Below, piece after piece: positions 1-8,223 of a stretch of 30,539 nt of DNA. Positions within the stretch are counted from its first letter, which is position 1. Every line of letters starts with the position of its first letter. Source of the DNA: JABDPF01 sp036351575 (GTDB taxonomy: Bacteria > Pseudomonadota > Gammaproteobacteria > Xanthomonadales > SZUA-36); assembly GCA_036351575.1 (NCBI GenBank), contig JAZBPJ010000119.1:1-30539 (forward strand). The letters run 5' to 3'. Under the pieces are notes generated by a model that saw only the letters and a list, made by a program, of their open reading frames with translations, was not told the origin of the DNA and did not search any database. A program made the translations under genes and the position numbers.

Positions 1-2100
1 GATGTTCCTTCCCATGCTGACGATGCGCTCGCCCACGGGTATGTCGCTTGTCCGAACCCTGTTATAGCCCCCCAGGTGATCGCGGTAAACCTTGTCGAAC
101 AGGTTTTCCGCACCCAGCCCCAGGGTGAACGTGTCGTTGAGGCGCAGCGCGCCGCGCAGGTTGAGAATGCCCCAGCCGGCGGTTTCCTGCTCGTCGTTGT
201 AGTCCGCGACCCGGTCCTGGCGTGCCGCCGCCACGCTCTCGGCAGCGACAAACCAGCGCTCACGTTGATATATCAGTTCTGCAACGGACGTAAGTGGCGG
301 AATTCGATAGAGATTATCGTTGCCATCGCTGCGCTTGCCGCGTACGTAGCTGAGTGTGCCGCGCAGCATAAACTCATCGCTGAAACGCCACTCGTAGCCC
401 ATGTCGAAGCCGTACAGCTCAGCGTCGACGTTGCCGTACTGCAGCGGCAGCTTGCCGCTCGACGCCAGGGCGAAGCGGTTCGCCGTTTCGTTGGTCGAGG
501 GTATCCCTTGAATGAAATTGCTCACATCGCGCCAGAACACTTCCGGCGTCAGCTGAAAATGTTCGCCGCTCCAGTCGATGCCGGCGGTCAGCTCGATACT
601 GGTCTCCGGTTTCAGCTTGAGATTGCCGATATAGGTATAGCCGTCAGCGAGGCCGGCGGTGGCCGTCATCGGCAGCCACAGGTAGCGCTCCTGGTAGCTG
701 GGCGAGCGGGCCTTGCGGCCCAGGCCCAGGTTCAGGCGCACCCCCTCACCCAGGTCGCGGCCTGCTTTAAGCAAGCCGCTCCACTGGTCATCGACCCGGG
801 ATCGATCGGCCGCGTTGAAGTCGGCGGCGAGTTCGTCGAGGCGCTCCTGCTGCACATGCATCGGGCTGGCCGGCGGGATGGCCAGGTTGCCGCCCACCTC
901 GCCCGCGTCCATGGAAACCCGGTTGAAGCGCAGGCCGGCCTCGAAGTCCCAGCCCGCCGCCGCCCGGGAAACCGTGCCAAACAGGCCCAGGCGGTCGCGC
1001 TCCACGTCCACGAAGTTGTCGAGGAAAAACGCCGGCTTCGTCGGATCGTTGACCGGGTGATCGTGGCTCTCCCACTTACCGTCCAGCCCGAACTCCCAAC
1101 GTGCATTGTCACCTTCCAGCAGGTAGCTCAAGGCCATGGCGTGCGTTTCACCCAGCGGCGCCGACTCGCGGTAGGTGGGCATGCCCTTGAGGTTCAGCGG
1201 CACGGGGCGCAGCGTGAAATTGTCCATGATGTGGTCGACGCTCAGCGTGTTGGCCGAGACATTGAGCATCCCGGGCCCGAGCGGCGATTTGAGCTCGAAA
1301 CTGTATTGCTCCGAGTCAAGGTAGCGCATGTCCATCGGCAGCGCCGGCGTGCCGGCGTTGCCGGTGCGGTTGATCGCGGCTCGCAGCGCGAGCTCGGCCT
1401 CGCCCAGGCGGCGGCCGTAGCCCAGGCGGTACTGTTGGCGGTCGTACTCGGTGGCCAGCATGGTGCCGCCGTCGAATTCGTAGTCGTCACCCGTATCGGT
1501 GCTGGCGGCCACGTCAATCCAATTGTCGGCGTTGTGGAAGCCGGCGAACACCGAGCCGTTGAACGACGAGGCGTTGCTGCCGTAGCCGGCCATCGCGCTG
1601 CCGTAGGCCGACCAGCCGTCTTCCATCGAGAAGTCGCCACTGCGCGAGCGGATCGCGATGCCGTTGCCCAGGCCCTCCTGCACGGTCTTCACCGAGGCCA
1701 GCCCGCGGTACAGCGTGACCGATTCGGTCAGCGACTGCGGAATGGAAGACAGCGGCGTATCCATCCAGTTGGGACAGTCCGCACTGTAGCCGGCGCCGTC
1801 CACCAGCACGTTGTTCTGGGCACCGGCCAGGCCCCGGTACTGCGAGATCCGGGTCAGCGGGCCGTTGGCGTTGCGGTTGCCGCCCGGAAACAGGCGCATC
1901 AGGTCGCTGTTGTCGAGACCGGACTGGCTGACGTGACTGGGCTGGAGTTCCATTTGATCGTGGATGCGAACGCCGGTGACCAGTACAACCTCGATGTCGC
2001 TGTCGTCACTTGTCTCGTCGATGAGATCCGTGTCCGCCAGGGCGACAGCGGATGACAGAGGAAACACAAGAAGCAAGCCGGGCAGCAGGGCGTTTTTCAT
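1..2100 (-). CDS. TonB-dependent outer-membrane receptor (C-terminus cut by window edge)
   Basis: The minus-strand frame from the ATG at 2100 stays open to base 1, giving 700 residues. Residues 1-22 form a signal peptide ending in a run of alanines and leucine before DTD. IEVVLVTG at about 36-43 looks like a TonB box. The plug domain follows, with CPNWMD and LYRGLASV. The barrel ends with the family's closing motif, AENLFDKVYRDHLGGYN, at about 660-680. Only some 10-15 residues including the stop should lie beyond the edge. The protein should take up a scarce ligand across the outer membrane using TonB energy. The plug motif around CPNWMD recalls copper-type receptors of the OprC group, but the substrate is not established. 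The gene is divergent from rhlE and has a palindrome upstream. The family call is firm; the substrate is open. Confidence 0.95.
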   Translation of the reverse strand, partial: MKNALLPGLLLVFPLSSAVALADTDLIDETSDDSDIEVVLVTGVRIHDQMELQPSHVSQSGLDNSDLMRLFPGGNRNANGPLTRISQYRGLAGAQNNVLVDGAGYSADCPNWMDTPLSSIPQSLTESVTLYRGLASVKTVQEGLGNGIAIRSRSGDFSMEDGWSAYGSAMAGYGSNASSFNGSVFAGFHNADNWIDVAASTDTGDDYEFDGGTMLATEYDRQQYRLGYGRRLGEAELALRAAINRTGNAGTPALPMDMRYLDSEQYSFELKSPLGPGMLNVSANTLSVDHIMDNFTLRPVPLNLKGMPTYRESAPLGETHAMALSYLLEGDNARWEFGLDGKWESHDHPVNDPTKPAFFLDNFVDVERDRLGLFGTVSRAAAGWDFEAGLRFNRVSMDAGEVGGNLAIPPASPMHVQQERLDELAADFNAADRSRVDDQWSGLLKAGRDLGEGVRLNLGLGRKARSPSYQERYLWLPMTATAGLADGYTYIGNLKLKPETSIELTAGIDWSGEHFQLTPEVFWRDVSNFIQGIPSTNETANRFALASSGKLPLQYGNVDAELYGFDMGYEWRFSDEFMLRGTLSYVRGKRSDGNDNLYRIPPLTSVAELIYQRERWFVAAESVAAARQDRVADYNDEQETAGWGILNLRGALRLNDTFTLGLGAENLFDKVYRDHLGGYNRVRTSDIPVGERIVSMGRNI

Positions 2101-2159
2101 CGATTCAGCCGATTGAGTATTGAAAGCGGCCATTCTAATGACAGGCGGCGCCGCGCGGA

Positions 2160-2176
2160 TGTGACAAATTGTCGCA
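2160..2176 (-). promoter_or_regulatory. Imperfect 17-bp palindrome upstream of the receptor gene (candidate operator)
   Basis: TGTGACAAATTGTCGCA pairs 7 of 8 positions around a central A. On the minus strand a -10-like TAGAAT lies at 2132-2137, so the palindrome centre would sit about 40 bases before a likely transcription start, where activators often bind. It resembles a CRP half-site pair, but with a 7-nt rather than 6-nt spacer. By my count it also fits 13 of 15 positions of the RegA/PrrA-type pattern GNGRCRTTNNGNCGC. Which regulator binds, if any, is inference. Confidence 0.35.
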
Positions 2177-2347
2177 CCTCGCGAAACCCCCAGGAAAATA
2201 AACCCTACCCGCGCCGGTCGTTTCTGTTAGACTGCGCGCTCTTCCAGGCCACGACCGGTGGCCACATTCCTTTTACTCCTACTCCCTCGACCGGTTTCCA
2301 TTCGCCAGGACGGCGTGATGGCAGGGCAGTAGCGGAGCAATCTCCAC

Positions 2348-3793
2348 ATGTCATTTGAATCCCTCGGCCTGAAGGCCGAACTCCTGCGCGCGATTGACGA
2401 GCAGGGCTACACCGAACCGACCCCGATCCAGGCGCAGGCCATCCCCCTCGTACTGCAGGGCCGGGACATCATGGCCGGAGCCCAGACGGGTACCGGCAAG
2501 ACCGCCGGCTTTACGCTGCCGATGCTGCAGCTGCTGAGCGAGCGGCCCAAAGAACGCACAGCGCGCTCAGTACGCGTGCTGGTGCTGACCCCGACGCGGG
2601 AACTGGCGGCACAGGTCGCCGACAGCATCGAGACCTATGGCCGCCACCTGCCCCACCGCGCCGCGGTGGTTTTCGGCGGCGTCAACATCAACCCTCAGAT
2701 CAGCCGGCTGCGCAGCGGCATCGAAGTGCTGATCGCCACGCCCGGCCGCCTGCTGGACCACGTGCAGCGCGGCACCGTCGATCTCTCCGAGGTCGAAATG
2801 CTGGTGCTGGACGAGGCCGACCGCATGCTCGACATGGGCTTTATCCACGACATCCGCCGCATCGTGAAGTGCCTTCCCGGCACCGAGGACCGCCAGAGCC
2901 TGATGTTCTCGGCGACCTTCCCCGGCGAAATCCGAAAACTGGCCGGCCAGATGCTGAACCGGCCGGAACTGGTCGAAGTCGCGGCGCCCAACGCGACGGT
3001 CGAGCGCATCGAGCAGGTCGTGCACCCGGTCGAAAAACACCGCAAGCGCGAACTGCTCTCGCACCTCGTGGGTGCGGGCAACTGGCAGCAGGTGCTGGTA
3101 TTCACGCGCACCAAGCACGGCGCCAACCGCCTGGCGCGGCAGCTGGAAGCGGACGGGCTGAGCGCCACCGCGATCCACGGCAACAAGACCCAGGCCGCCC
3201 GCACGCGGGCGCTGGCGGACTTCAAGAATGGCCGCGTGCGTGTGCTGGTGGCCACGGACATCGCAGCCCGAGGCCTGGATATCGACCACCTGCCCTACGT
3301 GGTCAACTTCGAACTGCCTAATGTACCCGAGGATTACGTGCACCGGATCGGCCGCACCGGCCGCGCCGGCCGCGAGGGCAAGGCCCTGTCACTGGTTGCC
3401 AGGGACGAGTGGAAGCTGCTCGGCGGCATCGAGAAACTGCTGCGCAGCAAAGTACCGCAGCAGGTGCTGGAAGGTTACGAAGCAGGCACTCGGGCGGCCA
3501 ACAGCGACTACCATGACAGCGGCCGGGGCAACGAACGTGGCGCCGGACAGAATTCTGACCGTAAGCCGCGGCGCAACGGGCGCAAACCCGTGCGGGCACG
3601 CAACGGCAACGGCGGCAATGGAAACCTCGGCAACAATAATGGCGGCAACGGCAATGGCGGTAAAAGGCGCACTGAACGACCGGCGGTGCAGCTTGTTCGT
3701 GAACAACGGCCTGCCCGGTCCGAGGGCAACCGGCCCGCAGCCTCCGCAAAAGCCGGCTTCAGCAACCTGGCCGATCGGTATTTCGAGGACTGA
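2348..3793 (+). CDS. rhlE: ATP-dependent DEAD-box RNA helicase RhlE
   Basis: This 481-residue protein carries the complete DEAD-box set: Q motif GYTEPTPIQ (20-28), Walker A AQTGTGKT (45-52), PTRELA (82-87), TPGR (131-134), DEAD (155-158), SAT (188-190), ATDIAARGLDI (302-312) and HRIGRTGR (332-339). It unwinds short RNA duplexes, and RhlE members act in ribosome assembly and RNA turnover. The start MSFESLGL matches the typical RhlE N-terminus. After about residue 380 the tail is low-complexity and basic, with an Asn/Gly-rich stretch near 409-438, as is common for RNA-binding tails in this family. It ends 6 nt before the trpE stop, which is on the opposite strand, with no clear terminator between them. 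Confidence 0.96.
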   Translation: MSFESLGLKAELLRAIDEQGYTEPTPIQAQAIPLVLQGRDIMAGAQTGTGKTAGFTLPMLQLLSERPKERTARSVRVLVLTPTRELAAQVADSIETYGRHLPHRAAVVFGGVNINPQISRLRSGIEVLIATPGRLLDHVQRGTVDLSEVEMLVLDEADRMLDMGFIHDIRRIVKCLPGTEDRQSLMFSATFPGEIRKLAGQMLNRPELVEVAAPNATVERIEQVVHPVEKHRKRELLSHLVGAGNWQQVLVFTRTKHGANRLARQLEADGLSATAIHGNKTQAARTRALADFKNGRVRVLVATDIAARGLDIDHLPYVVNFELPNVPEDYVHRIGRTGRAGREGKALSLVARDEWKLLGGIEKLLRSKVPQQVLEGYEAGTRAANSDYHDSGRGNERGAGQNSDRKPRRNGRKPVRARNGNGGNGNLGNNNGGNGNGGKRRTERPAVQLVREQRPARSEGNRPAASAKAGFSNLADRYFED

Positions 3794-3799
3794 ATCCTG

Positions 3800-5275
3800 C
3801 TAAAGGCCTTTCGAGGCGGTATTGACGGCCGTGAGCAACGCACGGCCCTTGTTCAGGGTCTCCTCCCACTCCTTTTCGGGGTCGGAGTCGGCCACGATGC
3901 CGCCGCCGGCCTGCACGTGCAGCTTGCCGTCCTTGATCACCGCGGTGCGAATCGCGATGGCCAGGTCGGTGTCGTCGTTCCAGTTGATGTAGCCCACCGC
4001 GCCCGCGTAGACGTTGCGGCGCACGGGCTCGAACTCGTTGATGATCTCCATCGCCCGGATCTTCGGCGCACCTGAAAGCGTGCCCGCCGGGAACGCCGAG
4101 CGGATCGCGTCGGCCGCGGTCATGCCGTCGGCCAGTTCACCTTCGACTTGCGAAACGATGTGCATCACGTGCGAGTAGCGCTCGACCACCATCATGTCGG
4201 TGACCTTCACGCTGCCGGTCTTCGCCACGCGGCCGACGTCGTTGCGGCCGAGGTCGATCAGCATCAGGTGCTCGGCCCGCTCCTTCGGGTCGGCCAGCAG
4301 TTCTTCTTCCAGCCGCTGGTCTTCCTCGGCCGTGTCACCACGCCAGCGCGTACCGGCAATCGGGCGAACGGTCATCTTGCGGTCCTGCACGCGCACCAGC
4401 ACCTCGGGTGACGAACCCACGATCTGGGTGTCGCCCAGGTCGATGAAATACATGTACGGCGAGGGGTTCAGGGCGCGCAGCGCCCGGTAGACGTCCAGCG
4501 GGCGCGCGTCGAAGGGCACGCTCATGCGCTGCGACAGTACCACCTGGAAAATATCGCCGGCCAGGATGTATTCCTTGCACTTTTGGACCGCGGAAATGTA
4601 GTCGGCACGGTCGATGCTGTGGCTGAAGTCCTTCTCGTCGATCGGCGTGCGCTGCACCGAGCCCTCGCCGTAACCCGGGCTGCCGCAGCGCAGGCGGTAG
4701 ACCAGGCGGTCCAGCCGCCGCTGGGCCGAGGACCAGGCGTCGGCGCGGTGCGGGTCGACGTTGACCACCAGGTACAGGCGCCCGGCCAGGTTGTCGAACA
4801 CCGCCACTTCCTCGGACTGCAGCAGCACCATGTCGGGCGTGCCGAGCGGGTCCGGCTTGTCGTCGTCGTGCAGCCGCTTCTCGAAGCGCTGCACGATCTC
4901 GTACCCGAAGTAACCCACCAGCCCGCCGGTGAACACCGGCAGTTCATCCAGCTTGGGCGCGTCGTACTGGCGCTGCAGGCGGGAGACGAAGTCCAGCGGA
5001 TCATCGACGGACTCGCTGCCGACCTCGGCGCCATCCTCGTAAGCGGTGACGGTATCGCCGCGCAGCACGTAGCGGCGCACGCAGGGCAGGCCGATAATCG
5101 AGAAACGGCCCCAGGTTTCACCGCCCTCCACCGATTCCAGCAGGTAGGCGTCCGGCCCGTCGGCCAGTTTCAGGTAGACCGACAGCGGCGTGTCCAGGTC
5201 CGCCAGCACGGTGCGCCAGACCGGGATGCGGTTATGGCCCTGCGCCTTGAGTTTTTCGTATACGTCCTTGTCCAC
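3800..5275 (-). CDS. trpE: Anthranilate synthase component I
   Basis: TrpE converts chorismate to anthranilate, the first committed step of tryptophan synthesis, using ammonia from the TrpG glutaminase. The 491-residue length is typical. The feedback site is intact: LLES at 45-48 and NPSPYMYF further on, so tryptophan inhibition is expected. The chorismate-binding half carries GSSPEVLV, PIAGTRWRG, DLGRNDVGRV, AFPAGTLSGAPKIRAMEII and AGGGIVADSDPEKEWEET. No trpG, trpD or trpC is adjacent, so the partner subunit must be encoded elsewhere. I see no leader peptide or attenuator in the 154 nt upstream, which hold a REP-like cluster instead. The stop (TAG at 3800-3802) lies within a short perfect palindrome AAAGGCCTTT. 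Confidence 0.96.
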   Translation of the reverse strand: MDKDVYEKLKAQGHNRIPVWRTVLADLDTPLSVYLKLADGPDAYLLESVEGGETWGRFSIIGLPCVRRYVLRGDTVTAYEDGAEVGSESVDDPLDFVSRLQRQYDAPKLDELPVFTGGLVGYFGYEIVQRFEKRLHDDDKPDPLGTPDMVLLQSEEVAVFDNLAGRLYLVVNVDPHRADAWSSAQRRLDRLVYRLRCGSPGYGEGSVQRTPIDEKDFSHSIDRADYISAVQKCKEYILAGDIFQVVLSQRMSVPFDARPLDVYRALRALNPSPYMYFIDLGDTQIVGSSPEVLVRVQDRKMTVRPIAGTRWRGDTAEEDQRLEEELLADPKERAEHLMLIDLGRNDVGRVAKTGSVKVTDMMVVERYSHVMHIVSQVEGELADGMTAADAIRSAFPAGTLSGAPKIRAMEIINEFEPVRRNVYAGAVGYINWNDDTDLAIAIRTAVIKDGKLHVQAGGGIVADSDPEKEWEETLNKGRALLTAVNTASKGL

Positions 5276-5341
5276 GGCGGCCCGTCGTCGATTGGGAATT
5301 GGGTGATTCTAGCAGGGGTTCCCGATCGATTGTCGAATTAA

Positions 5342-5433
5342 GTGGGAGCCCGCCGTACGAGCGAATATTCTCCTGGTCGCGCGCATGGCGCGCTCTTACC
5401 TTTGGCGCGCTTCTGCAGATGGTGCGTTCCTAC
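5342..5433. repeat. REP/BIME-like palindromic cluster between trpE and the DUF302 gene
   Basis: The spacer holds facing palindromic units. On the plus strand one begins GTGGGAGC at 5342. On the minus strand one reads GTAAGAGCGCGCC with a perfect hairpin GCGCGC-CAT-GCGCGC (5379-5393). A third, degraded unit begins GTAGGAACGCACC at about 5433. A GTRGGAGC head followed by a GC-rich hairpin is the layout of repetitive extragenic palindromes in many gammaproteobacteria. The outermost unit supplies the TAG stop of the DUF302 gene. No RAYT transposase gene is in the window. Confidence 0.6.
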
Positions 5434-5837
5434 AGGCCGCCCAGCGCCTCGGCCACCCGGCGCAGGCGCGCGTCCGCTTCTCCTCCGACTTCACCCAGCA
5501 CCGGGTCGTCGGCGAAGCCGCCGGCTTCCATCATCGCCCTGGGGTTGAGAATACGAACCAGCGACTGCGCCTCGTCGTTTTCTTCCACCACGACGTTGCA
5601 GGGCAGCATCAGGCCGACGTCCGGCCGATTGCTCAGCGCCTTGTGCGCCAGCGGCGGATTGCAGGCACCCAGTATCGAGTACTTGCGGAAGTCGACGTTG
5701 ATTTTTTCCTTCAGCGTATCGTGCACGTCGATTTGGGTCAGCACGCCAAAACCTTCCAGCTTGAGCGCGTCGACCACGGCATCGACCGCCTCTTTGTAGG
5801 GCATGTCCAGGGTGACTTCAAAAGCCATGTCGCTCAT
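5430..5837 (-). CDS. DUF302 family protein
   Basis: This protein has 135 residues from the ATG at 5837, chosen because AGAGGA sits 8 nt upstream and because the encoded start MSDMAFEVTLDMPYKEAV fits the family. The frame is open further upstream, but that part belongs to another frame of the oxidoreductase gene. The signature segment GACNPPLAHKALS, followed by VGLMLPCNVVVEE, is the core DUF302 motif. It has one cysteine in GAC and one in LPCN. There is no signal peptide, so it is probably cytoplasmic. The biochemical role of DUF302 proteins is not known to me. The gene lies 55 nt downstream of the Gfo/Idh/MocA gene on the same strand and may be cotranscribed with it. Confidence 0.9.
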   Translation of the reverse strand: MSDMAFEVTLDMPYKEAVDAVVDALKLEGFGVLTQIDVHDTLKEKINVDFRKYSILGACNPPLAHKALSNRPDVGLMLPCNVVVEENDEAQSLVRILNPRAMMEAGGFADDPVLGEVGGEADARLRRVAEALGGL

Positions 5838-5892
5838 CGGATAAGTCCTCTTCGTTGGTGTCTTCAAAAGATATGGCTGCAGCCGCCGGCAA

Positions 5893-6870
5893 TTACAACA
5901 CCGGCTGCTGGCCCATCTTTTCGAACACGGCGGACATGTGCCGTTGGAATGCCCGGCTGTCGTTCCAGGTGACGACTTCCGGGCGCTGTCGCCCCGCCTG
6001 CAGATCGCGGTTGACGGCCTCGATCTCGAACTCGAAGCCGCGCCCCCGGCGGTCGTCGCTGAACTCATCGAGCACCTCGTCGCGGCGGTACAAAGTGCAT
6101 TCGCGCGCGCGCCAGAAATCCGGAATTCCAATGGTTCCCTCGTCGCCGATCAGCCAGGCGCTATTTGGCAGCCTGGACCGGAACGAGGCGGAGAGCGCGG
6201 CCTGGCATTCGCCGAGGTCGAAGTGCATCAGCACGTCGTCGTCCGCGCCGTTGGGCGCCGAGTGGTGCTTGACGCTGATCGAGAGCGGGTCGCTGCGCGT
6301 AAACAGCCAGGCCAGCGCGATGGGGTAAATGCCCATGTCGAGCAGGCATCCGCCCGCCAGTTCCCGAGCATATACGCGCGAGGCCGGGTCGAAAGGCATC
6401 GGGTAACCGAAATCCGCCTTCACGTGCAGCAATCTCCCGATGCGGCCCGCGCGGTACCAGTCCAGCGCCGTTCGAACCGCGGGCAGAAACCAGGTCCACA
6501 TGGCCTCCATCAGGTAGACGCCGGCCTGCTCGGCGGCCGCGAACAGTTTTTCCGCATCATCCGGCACGACCGTCAGCGGTTTTTCGCACAGCACCGCCTT
6601 GCCCGCGGCGATCGCGTCCATGCTGTTGGCAAAATGCAGGGTGTGCGGGGTGGAGACGTAAACCGCATCGATATCCGGGTCAGCCAGCATCTCGTCGTAG
6701 CTGCCGTAGGCTCGCGGGATGGCGAATTCTCCGGCGAAAGCCTGCGCGCGATCCATTCCGCGTGAGGCCACTGCGAGCAGTTCGCCGCCCGCGGCATGAG
6801 CAAAATCACCGGCAAACTGGCGAGAGATCCGGGCAGTGCTCAGGATGCCCCAGCGAATCGGTTTCGGCAT
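5893..6870 (-). CDS. Gfo/Idh/MocA family NAD(P)-dependent oxidoreductase
   Basis: This 325-residue protein starts MPKPIRWGILSTARISRQF, a Rossmann fold in which the usual GxGxxG is replaced by GILSTARIS. CEKPLTV at about residues 95-101 is the EKP motif whose lysine contributes to catalysis. MEAMWTWFLPAV and GGCLLDMGIYPI are typical of the dihydrodiol-dehydrogenase-like branch, which oxidises cyclic diols or sugars. The substrate cannot be told from sequence. The start is supported by GGAG 7-8 nt upstream. It lies 66 nt after the aldolase-like gene on the same strand. That gap holds a short GC-rich hairpin (6921-6933), so cotranscription is possible but not certain. Confidence 0.9.
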   Translation of the reverse strand: MPKPIRWGILSTARISRQFAGDFAHAAGGELLAVASRGMDRAQAFAGEFAIPRAYGSYDEMLADPDIDAVYVSTPHTLHFANSMDAIAAGKAVLCEKPLTVVPDDAEKLFAAAEQAGVYLMEAMWTWFLPAVRTALDWYRAGRIGRLLHVKADFGYPMPFDPASRVYARELAGGCLLDMGIYPIALAWLFTRSDPLSISVKHHSAPNGADDDVLMHFDLGECQAALSASFRSRLPNSAWLIGDEGTIGIPDFWRARECTLYRRDEVLDEFSDDRRGRGFEFEIEAVNRDLQAGRQRPEVVTWNDSRAFQRHMSAVFEKMGQQPVL

Positions 6871-6936
6871 GAAATTCTCCGCAAATGCTTCGTTTTGAAA
6901 ACCGGAACCATTTTAAACATGGCCCGGCGGGCCGTG

Positions 6937-8223
6937 TCAGTAAGCGTTCATGCCCTCGGGGATTCGGCCCGCGGCCAGGCTTTCGGCTGCCCGGGCCTGG
7001 TCGTCCAGCATGCGCTGAATATAAAACCGGCAGGATTTTTCGGGCAGGCTTTTCACCGGCGCACCGCTGCTGTGGGCGATCACGAACGCCTTGGCGCATT
7101 TCTCAAACAGTTCCGCGTTCAGCACGATGCGCTCCGGCGTGACGCCAAGGCACAGCCGCTGTCCGCCGACGATCGCGACATTCGCCCCGCCCGCAACGGC
7201 TTCTTCCAGGCCGGGCAGATCCCCTGCAGCAACGCTGGCCTCGACTTTTCCGATATGACGCGCCTGCTCGTCGAACAGAAGCGGTATGGTCGCGTTCAGG
7301 GCAGCCAGCGCCGTGCACCAGGGCGAACGACCGAGCAGCAGGGCACCGGCGTCCGGCCGCGCCCGGTAGAGGTGCGCATGCAGCGCGGCAACACCGTCGG
7401 ACGCATCCATGATGCTGCGCCGAGGCCGGGTCTCCGCGCCCTGCACCATGAAGAATTCCGATTGGCCCGGCACGCGTATCGAAAACGAATCGTCGGGATT
7501 GCCGTACAGGCCCTTGGCGCGAAAGCGCGCGACGTCCTTCAGCAGCAGGGTTTCAATCTGCGTTTTCATGAATCGCGCGGATGGCGTTCCTGAAAACCGC
7601 GAGTGATTTTGTGGGAGCTGTTCGGTCATGGCCGGCATGGGCTCCGCTTTTTCGAGCCGCGCCGTAAACCATTCGGCGCAGGCGGCTTCCAGTGCGGCAA
7701 CGCGCGCCCGGCCCTCGTCCATGTCCCGGCCGACACAAACCACGCCGTGGTTGCGCATCAGGCAGGCATGGGTCGCGGCATCGAAAGCGTCCGCGACCAG
7801 CTGGGCCAGCTCCCCGGTTCCCGACGGCGCGTAGGCGACGCAGGGGACCGTTTTTCCCAGGAGTCGGCTGATTTCGACGTTTTTTGTGCGCAGGGGCCGG
7901 CCGAGCAGCGTGTAGGCGCTGGCGATGGGTTGGTGGGTATGCACGCTGACGGTGCAGTCCGGCCGCGCCTGCAGCACCCGGGCGTGCAGGCCGGACTCCA
8001 CCGAGGCCATCTTGTCTCCTGCCACCTGTTCGGTGTCCGCAAGCCGCATCACGCAGATGTCTGCCGGGCCCATCGCGTAGTAGTCCGTGGCCGAGGGCGT
8101 GACCAGGAAATGCTCCGGGTCCACGCGCCGGGCCAGGTTACCGCCGGTGCCGGCGAGGAAACCCGCATCGGCCATCGCCACGCAGGTGTCGACGAGGTCT
8201 GCCCTGGCCTGTTCGAACATCAT
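6937..8223 (-). CDS. Class II aldolase/adducin-like protein with a degenerate second copy of the domain
   Basis: The 428 residues contain two related halves. The first (about 1-200) has the metal site of class II aldolases: GGNL at 27-30, Glu76 in SVESGLH, His95 and His97 in VHTHQP, and His159 in MRNHGVV. This predicts a metal-dependent aldolase, epimerase or decarboxylase acting on a phosphorylated or hydroxylated sugar acid. The second half (about 222-410) repeats the pattern ALHAHLYRARPDAG but has GRSPW where HTHQP should be and no equivalent of His159, so it is probably not catalytic. The start codon overlaps the stop of the sensor kinase gene (ATGA), so the two are translationally coupled. 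A second in-frame ATG follows directly. The substrate is unknown. Confidence 0.85.
   Translation of the reverse strand: MMFEQARADLVDTCVAMADAGFLAGTGGNLARRVDPEHFLVTPSATDYYAMGPADICVMRLADTEQVAGDKMASVESGLHARVLQARPDCTVSVHTHQPIASAYTLLGRPLRTKNVEISRLLGKTVPCVAYAPSGTGELAQLVADAFDAATHACLMRNHGVVCVGRDMDEGRARVAALEAACAEWFTARLEKAEPMPAMTEQLPQNHSRFSGTPSARFMKTQIETLLLKDVARFRAKGLYGNPDDSFSIRVPGQSEFFMVQGAETRPRRSIMDASDGVAALHAHLYRARPDAGALLLGRSPWCTALAALNATIPLLFDEQARHIGKVEASVAAGDLPGLEEAVAGGANVAIVGGQRLCLGVTPERIVLNAELFEKCAKAFVIAHSSGAPVKSLPEKSCRFYIQRMLDDQARAAESLAAGRIPEGMNAY

Noticed and set aside
62..75. TATGTCGCTTG resembling the conserved part of elements A-D
   Set aside because: It lies in the receptor coding frame near its conserved C-terminus and lacks the arms and hairpins of the family.
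76..2055. A 659-codon plus-strand open frame
   Set aside because: It lies opposite the TonB-dependent receptor, whose signal peptide, plug and closing motif are clear. The plus-strand product has no motif, and long antisense frames are common in GC-rich genes.
3794..3811. AAAGGCCTTT palindrome between rhlE and trpE as a shared terminator
   Set aside because: The stem is too short and has no T run; the two genes end 6 nt apart, so a standard terminator cannot fit.
7600..7630. GTGGGAGC inside the aldolase-like gene, like the REP head at 5342
   Set aside because: The rest of the palindrome is absent and the segment encodes the linker between the two halves, so it is likely chance.
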